Shown here: piece after piece, positions 7,445 through 15,187 of the stretch
Layout of the letters: every line of letters begins with the position of its first letter
Position numbering within the stretch: the first letter of the stretch is position 1
NCBI GenBank assembly: GCA_965372015.1
Contig: CBDVAP010000058.1
Location: 1 to 16,318, forward strand
DNA from: JACZSB01 sp965372015
Lineage (GTDB): Bacteria; Fidelibacterota; Marinisomatia; SCGC-AAA003-L08; TS1B11
DNA: 16,318 nucleotides
Reading direction: 5' to 3'
Program-made: the position numbers and the translations under genes
The notes under the pieces: model-generated
Database searches by the model: none
What the model was told of the DNA's origin: nothing
Seen by the model: the letters and a program-made list of their open reading frames with translations, nothing else

Positions 7445-10344
7445 TTGACCCTTCCAGCCAGGGCGTGTCCATCCATAAAGTACTGAAGCCGGCCATAGAC
7501 GTTTATATGCAACGAATCGGTGCTGAGGAAGCGGGTTGGCAGCGGCTGGCCATTCTCATCAACCCGGCCCAACAAATGAAAGCGAGCCTGGATATACACT
7601 GAATCCTGGTTGAACAGGTCCAGGCGCTCATCATTCAGCAGTAGTGAATCCCGACCGGATTGGTTAGGAGCCAACGTTAGCGAATCCACCAGTATGTCGG
7701 CCGTACCGTCATCGAAGCCGAGGGTATCCTGACTCATAAGCACGCTCAGGACGGAACCGAACTCGAATTGGTTCTGATAGCGAATAAATACGATTATCTC
7801 TTCTATTTCTCCAGGTACCGCTTCAACCGAATCTCCCTCGTTTACCAGCTGTGGCTCACTGGTAATCCAGGCATCTGAGCTGATATCGAATTCCAACGGC
7901 GCCCGGATCGTCATTTTCCCGGAGATAGTCTGGTCGGAAGTCACCGTACCGTAGGTATCCGTACCTCCGGCACGGGCAACTCCGTATGCCAGGAATCGGT
8001 TCGGCCGGATATTGATCAGATCGGAGCCCTGTGGGATGATAACCCGTGAGCTGTCCAGAATATTCCAGTTTGCCACCGAGGATCTAGCGCGGTTCCCAGC
8101 GGAGTTGCTAGCCTCCAAAGTAAGGTCTAGAAATACGGGGATGGTTATTTCCGAATCAAAATCGATGGTTATTTCCACATGGGTAAAATTGAAACCGCTC
8201 ATCTCTTCAGGTAGGGTCGAGATGGTCTGTTCCACCGTGTCGATCACAACCTCAACCGTATCGATGAAACCGGTCACCGATGTAAATCGGAGGGTGTCGA
8301 TCAGAACATCGATAGTAACTGAATCTTCAAGGGAAAGAGACAGCAACTCATCACTGGGAATACTCATGGTGGATGTATAATGGATCCTCTGGTCGTCGAG
8401 CGGCAGACTCAGGATATAGCCGGAAAGATCAATGTTCTCCACCACCGGCTTCGGGGATGAGCTGAGACGGAACGAATCAATCAGGCTGGACCCACCGCGG
8501 GTCAATTCGGCGATCTCAAAGATTATATCTGCTTCCAGTCCGATGAAATTTTGAATGGTCAATTGTATCACACCGGAATCTATCAAGGCCGTCTCAACCT
8601 TAGTTTTCTGGTCCAGCTCAATCACGTCCTTTTCGACATTATCTTCCTGGCTGACATAGCCGACCAGCGACTCGAAGATCAATTCAGAAAAATTTGCCAC
8701 AACCTCGATGGAATCGAGCAGATCGTAGGTATAGTTGCCAATTCTGGTGACGGTTACAGTGTTGTATGTCAGGCGCTGGTCAGCCAGGCTTACAGGAACA
8801 ACATTATAACCGGATAAGCTGATTGGATGACTGTTATACCCAGGTTCCACCAATAACACCGTATCCAGAAACATCCCTGAACGGACCAGTTCCGGTACGA
8901 TAAGCTGGAGATCCGCCACTCCGCCGATCCGATTGTTGATGTCCAGAGTCAGGTACCCTTCTGAGATCAACGCCGTCAGGATCCTTGAATCAGATTTAAT
9001 ATCAATCATTCCGCTGTCGGTGGTTGTCTGTGGCTCGATCTGGCCTGTGATTTGGCTGAATGAAATATTGGTGATGGCCAGCTCCAGCTGCACGCTATCA
9101 GATTGATCCAAAATCACGTACTCAGGATCAGTATCGTCGGTGAAGATAATTGTGTTGTAATCCAATTGCTGTTCGTCGAGATCCATAGTCATGCTCCAGC
9201 CGGTTAAGTCGGAACTGGTAACGGTACCCGTCAGTAAGTTGATATCCTGCTGAAACACCACGTCCCTGGTTTCGTAAAACAGGCTGGGGATTGTTATTCG
9301 CGCAATCCCAGTCAGGGGCAAGTTATTGGTAAGGGCAATATTCAGATCCCCGCTTTGCAGGATTGCTTCTTCCACCAACGTCTCGGAGGGTACCATCTCG
9401 ATTACGCCGGTATCGGTTATAGTCTGTTCGGGGATAATAGCGTTGGCTCGAACAACCTGAAGGTCTCGGACCTCAAGGCGGATCCTGAAAAAAGAGGAGT
9501 CCAGATCATCATTTGTCACCGAAATGGTGTCACCCCCGGAGCCGTTCGAGGTCCCCGATACTTCTACCAGCAATTCCCCTGGAAGAGTGATGTTATCTAG
9601 CTCCTGGGACTTGGTGGAAGAGCTGTCAACCGGTATTTCCGTATCCCAAGTGAGAAAGAAGAGTGAATTCCCAGAGATGGTCTTCACATCCACAATAATG
9701 GGGGCACCAAGAGGGATAAACAGATCATTTATGATCGTTAGATCCATGAACCCGGAACTAACTACCGCAGAATCCAAAGAGTTAAATGCCACGGTCTTCT
9801 GTTGTGGGACCAGGCTGGTGGCGTCAACCACAACATTGGCACTGTCTCCGGTGGCAGCGATAGCACTCGCAATAGCTGCTACCAGCGAAGGGGGCATTAT
9901 TTCTGTGAAGAAGAAAGGATCAGTATTTTGCGGTTCCACGTTATCAAGTGTTATCAAGCCGACTCGGATGTTGATGGATTTGCTAATATCATCCAATCCC
10001 ACCGTATCATAGTCGACGTTAAATGTGGTGGTAGAGCTATCAACAGTCACTTCACCGGCATACTGAACAAAACTCTTCTCAATCGGATCGGTCTTCAACC
10101 TGTTACCGACTTCCACCGGCTTAATTTCCACTGTCTTATTAAAAACAAAGATTGAATCACCATTCTCGCCGGTAGGATATTCACTTATCAACGAGTCCTG
10201 TATAATTGAATTCAGGTTGATTTCGGTCTGAATAAGCGGAATTTCCAGGGTAGTTGTCCAAACGGGAAGCCGATCATTGTCCCGCGGTTCAAGACTACAA
10301 GCTGATGCAGCGAAAGCCAGGACCGACAGCCAATGGCTCTTCAT
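7441..10344 (-). CDS. Large repeat-containing outer-envelope lipoprotein
   Basis: A 967-residue predicted lipoprotein. The signal sequence MKSHWLSVLAFAASAC gives a lipobox ending at Cys16. The adjoining segment (VWTTTLEIPLIQTEINLNSI, 28-47) resembles the start of large uncharacterised lipoproteins of the Bacteroidota. From about 194 to 743 the protein is built of degenerate units of about 130 residues. Each has an SG-x-L-x-I-x-N strand pair, an LSGY...L-D-Q-x-L-x-Y segment and a DSV...F-x-S-V-T-G-x-I ending. The protein is rich in Asp, Ser, Thr and beta-branched residues, as expected for stacked beta-sandwich domains. Residues 764-960 form a different beta-rich C-terminal region. No enzyme motif was seen. 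It overlaps the barrel gene downstream (ATGA), so the two products probably act together at the outer membrane. The start lacks a clear Shine-Dalgarno; a short upstream frame may supply coupling. Confidence 0.8.
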   Translation of the reverse strand: MKSHWLSVLAFAASACSLEPRDNDRLPVWTTTLEIPLIQTEINLNSIIQDSLISEYPTGENGDSIFVFNKTVEIKPVEVGNRLKTDPIEKSFVQYAGEVTVDSSTTTFNVDYDTVGLDDISKSINIRVGLITLDNVEPQNTDPFFFTEIMPPSLVAAIASAIAATGDSANVVVDATSLVPQQKTVAFNSLDSAVVSSGFMDLTIINDLFIPLGAPIIVDVKTISGNSLFFLTWDTEIPVDSSSTKSQELDNITLPGELLVEVSGTSNGSGGDTISVTNDDLDSSFFRIRLEVRDLQVVRANAIIPEQTITDTGVIEMVPSETLVEEAILQSGDLNIALTNNLPLTGIARITIPSLFYETRDVVFQQDINLLTGTVTSSDLTGWSMTMDLDEQQLDYNTIIFTDDTDPEYVILDQSDSVQLELAITNISFSQITGQIEPQTTTDSGMIDIKSDSRILTALISEGYLTLDINNRIGGVADLQLIVPELVRSGMFLDTVLLVEPGYNSHPISLSGYNVVPVSLADQRLTYNTVTVTRIGNYTYDLLDSIEVVANFSELIFESLVGYVSQEDNVEKDVIELDQKTKVETALIDSGVIQLTIQNFIGLEADIIFEIAELTRGGSSLIDSFRLSSSPKPVVENIDLSGYILSLPLDDQRIHYTSTMSIPSDELLSLSLEDSVTIDVLIDTLRFTSVTGFIDTVEVVIDTVEQTISTLPEEMSGFNFTHVEITIDFDSEITIPVFLDLTLEASNSAGNRARSSVANWNILDSSRVIIPQGSDLINIRPNRFLAYGVARAGGTDTYGTVTSDQTISGKMTIRAPLEFDISSDAWITSEPQLVNEGDSVEAVPGEIEEIIVFIRYQNQFEFGSVLSVLMSQDTLGFDDGTADILVDSLTLAPNQSGRDSLLLNDERLDLFNQDSVYIQARFHLLGRVDENGQPLPTRFLSTDSLHINVYGRLQYFMDGHALAGRVK
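8116..9765 (-). repeat. Protein-level tandem repeats in the lipoprotein (about 130 aa each)
   Basis: Matching segments start near residues 194, 328, 459, 587 and 716 of the lipoprotein: SSGFMDLTIINDL, LQSGDLNIALTNNL, ISEGYLTLDINNRI, IDSGVIQLTIQNFI and the weaker MSGFNFTHVEITID. Spacing is 128-134 residues. The later LSGY/DQ-x-L-x-Y segment recurs at 379-396, 510-527 and 640-656, and the F-x-S-x-x-G motif at 429-434, 557-562 and 687-692. The DNA copies are diverged, so this is an old domain duplication, not a recent expansion. Confidence 0.7.
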
Positions 10345-10350
10345 ACCAGG

Positions 10351-10410
10351 TCAGTCTTCAATAGAGAGAAACTCGCAGTACTTCCGGAATTTCGGTTTGG
10401 GAAGGATCAT
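10351..10410 (-). CDS. Possible 19-codon leader frame before the lipoprotein gene
   Basis: An ATG at 10410 opens a 19-codon frame (MILPKPKFRKYCEFLSIED) ending in TGA at 10351, six bases before the lipoprotein ATG and in the same reading frame. AAGGA lies six bases before this small start, whereas the lipoprotein start is preceded only by CCTGGT. The arrangement would allow re-initiation or translational coupling. The peptide is short, basic and unlike anything I know, so chance cannot be excluded. Confidence 0.3.
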   Translation of the reverse strand: MILPKPKFRKYCEFLSIED

Positions 10411-10416
10411 GGTCGG

Positions 10417-10421
10417 TCCTT
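10417..10421 (-). promoter_or_regulatory. Putative ribosome-binding site of the leader frame
   Basis: AAGGA on the minus strand (within AGAAAGGA), six bases before the ATG of the 19-codon frame. It is the only good Shine-Dalgarno match in the 80 bases before the lipoprotein gene. Confidence 0.35.
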
Positions 10422-10820
10422 TCTAATAGGGTAATACTGACCAGGTCTTGATCGCCGCCCCATATCGGGGTTCAGGAATAACTCCGCCGGGACTCTATGG
10501 GATTAGGCACGTTCAGCTCTGAAATGTTACTGCCTGGCAAAGGCTCACTAAGGAGTAAACCGTAGGTCTTCAAAGTATATTGGACATTTAGGGTTAAAAA
10601 CTAAGAGATACATTCTGCGTTTCCAAGGTTTAATTCAGGCCTCATCTGAGACATTTCCCTGATACTTTTAAACTGGTCTAGGTCACCGTTGATAAAATTG
10701 TACTCCGCTAGAGGGCGGTGGCGGGGAGAGGGATCAAACTGAGTGAATAGGGTGAGGTGAAAATCGCTTCCGGTTTTTAAGAAAAGCAAAAGGCTCGCCT
10801 CCCCGTCGGTAAGGATGAAC

Positions 10821-10896
10821 CTTTTGATAGCTTTTGGCTATCCTTTTGCGATCCTTTAGAGGGCCTTTTGAGACCTTATCGATAGCTTATGATGGG
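10821..10896. repeat. Array of seven CTTTTG-like units phased at about 11 bases
   Basis: On the plus strand CTTTTG begins at 10821, 10831, 10843 and 10865, with variants CTTTAG at 10854, CTTATC at 10875 and CTTATG at 10886. The spacings are 10, 12, 11, 11, 10 and 11 bases. GATAGCTT occurs twice, at 10826 and 10881. The first copy is part of a perfect hairpin, GATAGC-TTTTG-GCTATC (10826-10842). The helical phasing of T-tracts fits intrinsically curved DNA or a row of protein-binding sites. A degraded minisatellite is the alternative. Confidence 0.5.
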
Positions 10897-10911
10897 CCTA
10901 TAAGTAGGCCC
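10894..10911. terminator. Hairpin GGGCCTA-TAAG-TAGGCCC
   Basis: A perfect 7-base inverted repeat with a 4-base loop, 54 bases past the stop of the PorV-like gene on the minus strand. No T-run follows on either strand, so it is not a standard intrinsic terminator. It could stabilise or mark the 3' end of the receptor/cargo/PorV transcript. Confidence 0.35.
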
Positions 10912-10924
10912 TACCGCGAACCCG

Positions 10925-10947
10925 AACCGGTCAGGCACTTACCGGTT
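10925..10947. terminator. Inverted repeat AACCGGT...ACCGGTT
   Basis: A 7-base perfect inverted repeat with a 9-base loop, starting about 18 bases past the stop of the PorV-like gene in its direction of transcription. With the next hairpin it forms a pair of stems after the unit. No T-run follows, so a role at the transcript end is only suggested. Confidence 0.3.
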
Positions 10948-10964
10948 TGGTACCGGCGGCGGGG

Positions 10965-12002
10965 CTAGAAAACCAGGCTGAAAGTAACCTGCTGCAGGTA
11001 TTTCAAGCGGCCAAAATTGGTGTAGGCGTAATCGGCGGCCAGGCGCATGTTGGTCAGCGGCAGGCTCAGGCCACCGCCAAAAGTGATGCCGCTATCGCGC
11101 TCTTTGGGAGGCTCCACCGTGTTATATCCGCGCAACCCGGCCCGCAGACTGAACATATCCCTGAGCACCACCTCAGCCCCGCCATTGAAGTACTCCAGGT
11201 TGTCATTGGGATGGACCATATCCACGGCGGTAATAACCCGTATATTTTGGGTATGCAGCAGATCGGTTGAGATCGATGTTTTCACGTTAAGGGGCAACTC
11301 CCATTTCTCCATCTCCAGTTCCGCCCGGATCGTTTCAATATTCCCATCAATAAACGGGTGGGCGTCGGCAAAAATGAGATTAGCCCGACCCACCAGTTTC
11401 ATGGGTGTGCCAAAGTTGCTCATAGTAATACCGATGCGCAGGTTTCTCCAGCGGCTTTTGTAAAGGGTGCCGATGTCAATGGCTACGGCGCTGGCGGTCA
11501 TGGTCCAGATTCTCGACTGGATATATTTCCCCACGATGCCAAACGAAAAACTTTCGCTGATCTGGCGTGAATAGGAAGCCCCGATCGCCATATCCGCCGC
11601 ATCGAAGCGTTCACCGGTGCCATCGGGCTGCGCCACTGTTCTCACCTTGTCTTCGGGGACGTTCACACTGGTGGCAAAAACACCCACTGTGCCGGAGTAG
11701 CCTATAGGCGCCACGGCAGCGAAAAAGTTATAGTCTATGTCAGCCAGCCAATTGATGTGACTAACGAACACCCCCACATTCTGCAGGCTGGCCGCGCCCG
11801 CGGGATTCCAATACACGGCGGACACGTCGGAAGCCACAGCGCTGAAGGCTTCCCCCATAGCGGCTGCCCGTGCTCCCGGGCCAATTTTCAGAAACTGGGC
11901 GACAGTTGTTCCTCTGTTCTTCGTTATCTCTTCGGCGGATAAGCCCTGTGGGAGGAGGACTAAGCCCAATGCCCATACTATCATGGTCCTGATCGTACTC
12001 AT
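10965..12002 (-). CDS. PorV/PorQ-like outer-membrane barrel protein
   Basis: A 345-residue exported protein. The signal peptide is about residues 1-23 (hydrophobic core MIVWALGLVLLPQG, likely cut after LSA). The N-terminal stretch VAQFLKIGPGARAAAMGEAF (34-53), followed by DVSAVYWNPAGAA (59-71), is the hallmark of the PorV/PorQ (UPF0164-like) barrel family. The remainder consists of amphipathic strands ending in QVTFSLVF with a terminal Phe. In Bacteroidota, PorV collects proteins with a type IX sorting tail from the translocon and delivers them to the attachment complex. The gene starts by ATGA overlap with the sorting-tail protein upstream, which fits a dedicated carrier for that cargo. Other family members act as generic barrels, so the carrier role is inferred from family and context. 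GGGAGG lies 14 bases before the ATG, too far to matter much, so coupled translation is likely. Confidence 0.82.
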   Translation of the reverse strand: MSTIRTMIVWALGLVLLPQGLSAEEITKNRGTTVAQFLKIGPGARAAAMGEAFSAVASDVSAVYWNPAGAASLQNVGVFVSHINWLADIDYNFFAAVAPIGYSGTVGVFATSVNVPEDKVRTVAQPDGTGERFDAADMAIGASYSRQISESFSFGIVGKYIQSRIWTMTASAVAIDIGTLYKSRWRNLRIGITMSNFGTPMKLVGRANLIFADAHPFIDGNIETIRAELEMEKWELPLNVKTSISTDLLHTQNIRVITAVDMVHPNDNLEYFNGGAEVVLRDMFSLRAGLRGYNTVEPPKERDSGITFGGGLSLPLTNMRLAADYAYTNFGRLKYLQQVTFSLVF

Positions 12003-15000
12003 TTTATAATCGCCAGCCTCCCGATTTTTTCGTTCCCGGCTTTACTTTCCACATGATAGATATAGATACCGGGCGCAATGTCGTGCCCCTCGGAATTGAG
12101 CAGGTTCCACTTTTCGGTGCCGTCAAAAATAGTGCCCGCGTGGTTCAGGGTGCGGACGTGTTCCCCGGCCATCGTATAAATCCGGATAGTACAAGCTTGA
12201 GGAAGATAGATAAAATCTACCCGCCGCTCGCCGCGGCCATAAGTGAACACCTGTTCCGGCGGAGTCTCAAAACCCGAAGTGGCTATATAGGGATTAGGTA
12301 CCACAGCTATCTTGTCCAGTGGATTGCCCACATCCTCTGTGACAGTAGTCGGCTTATCAACGGTAATCTGAAAGTGATCCGGCAAACCGTATGAGCCAAA
12401 TGGCTTTGAAACCCAGATATTGAATCTGGTGCCTTCAGCTGGTTGAGCAAAAGCAACCGTCGAGTCCGTTTTAACGGTGAAACTCCAGGTACCTTTGGCG
12501 GCTGGGATATAGTCGATAGCTCTAATCTCATCGCCATGCGATAATTCCCCATTGCCGTCGTTATCAAAGAGCAGGATATCCATTTGCTGCTGCTCAGTAA
12601 CATTCCAGATCTGGAACCTGACTTCTTGAGGCCCGATGATCACGGAAGTATCAGCGTAGTCGTCAAAGAAGCGGAATTCAATATCCCGGGGGAAAATTAT
12701 GCCCCCCAGGGCTTTGCCCGCTTTTAGATCAAATGACACGAAGTCTGTGCTCCAGCCTGAGGAATCAATTTCTGCCACAACAGGGTCAAAGAACTCGGTT
12801 TTGAAAAGGTCAAACTGCAACTGGCTATCGGCAAATTTCCCAATGGCATTCAGCGTAGTGCTTTCAATCGTAGTTGTGTCACTAACTCCATCATTGACAT
12901 AGATTCGATCCACTTCCACGATTTTGTTGGCGCCGCCGCCATCCCTGATACGGATATCGTATATCGCGTCGCCCACCAAAAGGGGATCCATCAGATCGAC
13001 AATTATTGAACCGGTGGTATAGCCTTGATAATGGTCGATATTGACATTGGCATGCTGGAAAGCTCCCACCGGGGCATTGGGCATAACTTCCTGGACATTC
13101 ACCTCGCCAAAACTGAGGGACGTTTCCAGTGGCGGCAGATTACCCTCTTCGCTGTCATCACCATGATCGAAGGCGGACAGGGCGTAGTAATAGGTCAGGC
13201 CGTTGAACAGATTGGTGTCTACATAGGAATGCACCAGGCCGGTATTATCCCCCATATCCATATGATACCCTTCGGCGCTGGGCAATTTGTGGGGACCACT
13301 ATAATCATCATCCAGATCAAAAATGGCAATCGGCTTATAAGCAACGCCAATACCCTGGTTATCGGTCATGACCCGGCCCCACTGGCCCTTTATCGTGCTG
13401 CGGTATAGCTTGTAGCCTTCAAAATCGAGCCCATTCACCGGATCAACCGACTGCTCGGCAATTTCATCCCAATACAGGGTTACCTTTTTGTCTCCGGATA
13501 CCGCAGTAAGTGTCGGTTTATCTGGCGGTTTGGAGAACTGGAAACCCAGTTTATAGACCCAGTCGGCCACCTGGGCGTTGGCAAACAGATCGGCTTTGCC
13601 CTGGCCCATAAGTATAGCCATGGAGAAATTCTGTGATTCTCCGGGATCGAGGGGGAAGTAGCCGGTACCGAAGATGAACACATTATCGGCTTCCTGTTCG
13701 ATAGTGTCGGCGCTGGCGAAGGCACCCGGTGTCATGCGGAGCCACATGACTTCATCCTGGTTGGCTTCCTCGACCCCGTAAATAGGCGCCCAGAAGCTGG
13801 TCAGACCGATCATGTCGCTCTCATCGATGTCGGTAGCATCAAAATCGGGCTCACCGGGATCGGGCACACCATTGCCATTTAAGTCATCACTCTTGCCATC
13901 CAGGTCGCCCCAGTCGTCAATCCGTCCGTCTCCGTCGTCATCGATTCCGTTCCATTGCAAGGGGTCATAATAGATGCTGCCTTCGGGTGTGTCGGCTTTG
14001 GCTGCTTCATCAGTAGCCTGCCAGTCGCCATCGTCATCGAGCCCATTTTCCCGCGACTCATCGATAAAACCGTCGCCATCGTTATCGATATTGTCATCGG
14101 CAATGCCGGGACTCTCCAGGAACTTGTAGCCCAGCCAGCCCAGATCGCTCCAGGGTAAACCGAAATCATTGCCGGAGCCTGGTGCATCCCAATTATAGAC
14201 CATATTTCTGACAGCAGACTTGATGCCGGTGGGTAAGCCGTTGGCATCCAGGTCACCGTCACCGTTGTTATCGATGAAGCCGGAATAGTCATCGGCGAAA
14301 TCACCGGCACCGCCGATATGGGGATCACCTACCATGCCTACCACGACCTTTTCCAGCCGTTTCTCGCTGATGTTGGTAATCTTATACTGGAAGAAAATGA
14401 TATCCTCGGCCGCGCCTGCTGCGTACTGGTAGCCCCGGGCTTCCACTTCGATGCCCAAGCCGCGGATGGTAGAATCGGAGGGTACGGGATAATATTTGAA
14501 CTCCGCGTTATGGCGGTCGTCCATGACGTAGTAGCTTTCCAGGTCGGCGGTGATGACACCCTCTCCAAACTGGCCCGGCCACTGGAGGTCGCCTACCGAG
14601 TCAATCGGGAATTTGGAGCCCCACGACTCAGGACGATTGGACATGGCGATATTATCCTGTCCGGTAGCGGCATAACCGGGCAGCGGCTCCCAGCCCCACC
14701 AGTTCGCACCACCCGTAGCATTATAATCACCGCCATCCAGCATGCCGTCTGAAAACATGTGGATCGTATCGCCCCGGGCATCAACCACTTCCGCCCCGAC
14801 AATGGTGCCGAACTCATAGGCGTATCCGTGGCTTGAGAAGGCCGGCCACTCCATGGATGGTTCCGTATTGGGGCGGCCGATAGAACCGTAATTATAAAAC
14901 AGGGTGCGTACCTTGTTACCGTCGTGCAGGGCACCCTTGCGATCTTCGCTAGCCAGGGCCTTTCGAAAACCGCGCCCCTCCAGCCGGGACATATAAGCCT

Positions 15001-15163
15001 CAAATTCAGCCTTGGTCCAGTATTTCATGGGACCCTCCGGACGGATGCTTCTGCGCTTCGCCGGGCCGTCAGCCGCCAGCATTAAGGAGCATAACAGGGT
15101 CAGTAGGGTTAAGCTGAATAGGGCTCTGAAAATTGACTTGTGATCATTCCGATGCTTTATCAT
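11999..15163 (-). CDS. Large exported protein with Ca-type motifs, FN3 domain and Por-type sorting tail
   Basis: A 1054-residue secreted protein. The signal peptide is about residues 10-31 (core LFSLTLLTLLCSLMLA). Residues 85-290 form a conserved-looking region I cannot name (RTLFYNYGSIGRPNTEPSMEW, truncated here, to GDPHIGG). Aspartate-rich loops follow between 298 and 450: DNNGDGDLD, DNDGDGFIDE, DDDGDGRIDD and DLNGNGVPD, with another at 867 (DNDGNGELSHGDE). They resemble thrombospondin type 3/dockerin calcium loops. A fibronectin III-like domain lies at about 548-670 (KPTLTAVSGDKKVTLYWD, then YKLYRS and LTYYYALSAFD). The C-terminal 107 residues carry VVPNPYI, then IRIYTMAGEHVRTL and APGIYIYHVES, the pattern of a type A Por secretion tail. 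AAGG lies three bases before the ATG, and the upstream receptor ends 24 bases away. It is probably displayed or released at the cell surface. Its substrate is unknown. Confidence 0.82.
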   Translation of the reverse strand: MIKHRNDHKSIFRALFSLTLLTLLCSLMLAADGPAKRRSIRPEGPMKYWTKAEFEAYMSRLEGRGFRKALASEDRKGALHDGNKVRTLFYNYGSIGRPNTEPSMEWPAFSSHGYAYEFGTIVGAEVVDARGDTIHMFSDGMLDGGDYNATGGANWWGWEPLPGYAATGQDNIAMSNRPESWGSKFPIDSVGDLQWPGQFGEGVITADLESYYVMDDRHNAEFKYYPVPSDSTIRGLGIEVEARGYQYAAGAAEDIIFFQYKITNISEKRLEKVVVGMVGDPHIGGAGDFADDYSGFIDNNGDGDLDANGLPTGIKSAVRNMVYNWDAPGSGNDFGLPWSDLGWLGYKFLESPGIADDNIDNDGDGFIDESRENGLDDDGDWQATDEAAKADTPEGSIYYDPLQWNGIDDDGDGRIDDWGDLDGKSDDLNGNGVPDPGEPDFDATDIDESDMIGLTSFWAPIYGVEEANQDEVMWLRMTPGAFASADTIEQEADNVFIFGTGYFPLDPGESQNFSMAILMGQGKADLFANAQVADWVYKLGFQFSKPPDKPTLTAVSGDKKVTLYWDEIAEQSVDPVNGLDFEGYKLYRSTIKGQWGRVMTDNQGIGVAYKPIAIFDLDDDYSGPHKLPSAEGYHMDMGDNTGLVHSYVDTNLFNGLTYYYALSAFDHGDDSEEGNLPPLETSLSFGEVNVQEVMPNAPVGAFQHANVNIDHYQGYTTGSIIVDLMDPLLVGDAIYDIRIRDGGGANKIVEVDRIYVNDGVSDTTTIESTTLNAIGKFADSQLQFDLFKTEFFDPVVAEIDSSGWSTDFVSFDLKAGKALGGIIFPRDIEFRFFDDYADTSVIIGPQEVRFQIWNVTEQQQMDILLFDNDGNGELSHGDEIRAIDYIPAAKGTWSFTVKTDSTVAFAQPAEGTRFNIWVSKPFGSYGLPDHFQITVDKPTTVTEDVGNPLDKIAVVPNPYIATSGFETPPEQVFTYGRGERRVDFIYLPQACTIRIYTMAGEHVRTLNHAGTIFDGTEKWNLLNSEGHDIAPGIYIYHVESKAGNEKIGRLAIIK
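12002..12322 (-). other. C-terminal sorting (Por/T9SS type A-like) domain
   Basis: Residues 948-1054 of the large exported protein. NPLDKIAVVPNPYI opens the domain; IRIYTMAGEHVRTL, then W-N-x-x-N-x-x-G and PGIYIYHV, follow the usual order of the type A tail, ending in KIGRLAIIK. The tail directs proteins through the type IX system in Bacteroidota. Whether this organism has the full system cannot be seen here. Confidence 0.72.
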
Positions 15164-15187
15164 TAGCCTTACAATTCCGACTGGTGT

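Larger units (their letters stand above)
10345..10964. other. Long intergenic region between the two minus-strand units
   Basis: About 620 bases separate the PorV-like gene from the lipoprotein gene, so the lipoprotein and barrel genes probably have their own promoter. The stretch holds the short leader frame (10351-10410), a phased array of CTTTTG-like units (10821-10896) and two inverted repeats (10894-10911 and 10925-10947). In 10422-10820 I see no convincing gene, RNA or promoter. A 62-codon TTG-start frame there is considered and set aside. Confidence 0.6.

Noticed and set aside
10601..10789. 62-codon minus-strand frame starting at TTG in the long intergenic region
   Set aside because: GGGGAGG eight bases ahead is suggestive, but the start is TTG, the product has no recognisable feature and the frame lies in otherwise gene-free sequence. 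The evidence is too weak to call a gene.
10821..10896. The phased array as a CRISPR
   Set aside because: The units are 6-11 bases with no unique spacers of 25-40 bases and no cas genes nearby.
13879..14328. 149-codon frame opposite phase to the calcium-loop region
   Set aside because: It is a frame-shifted shadow of the aspartate-rich repeats (GAT/GAC codons read in another frame), with low-complexity Met/Thr-rich content.
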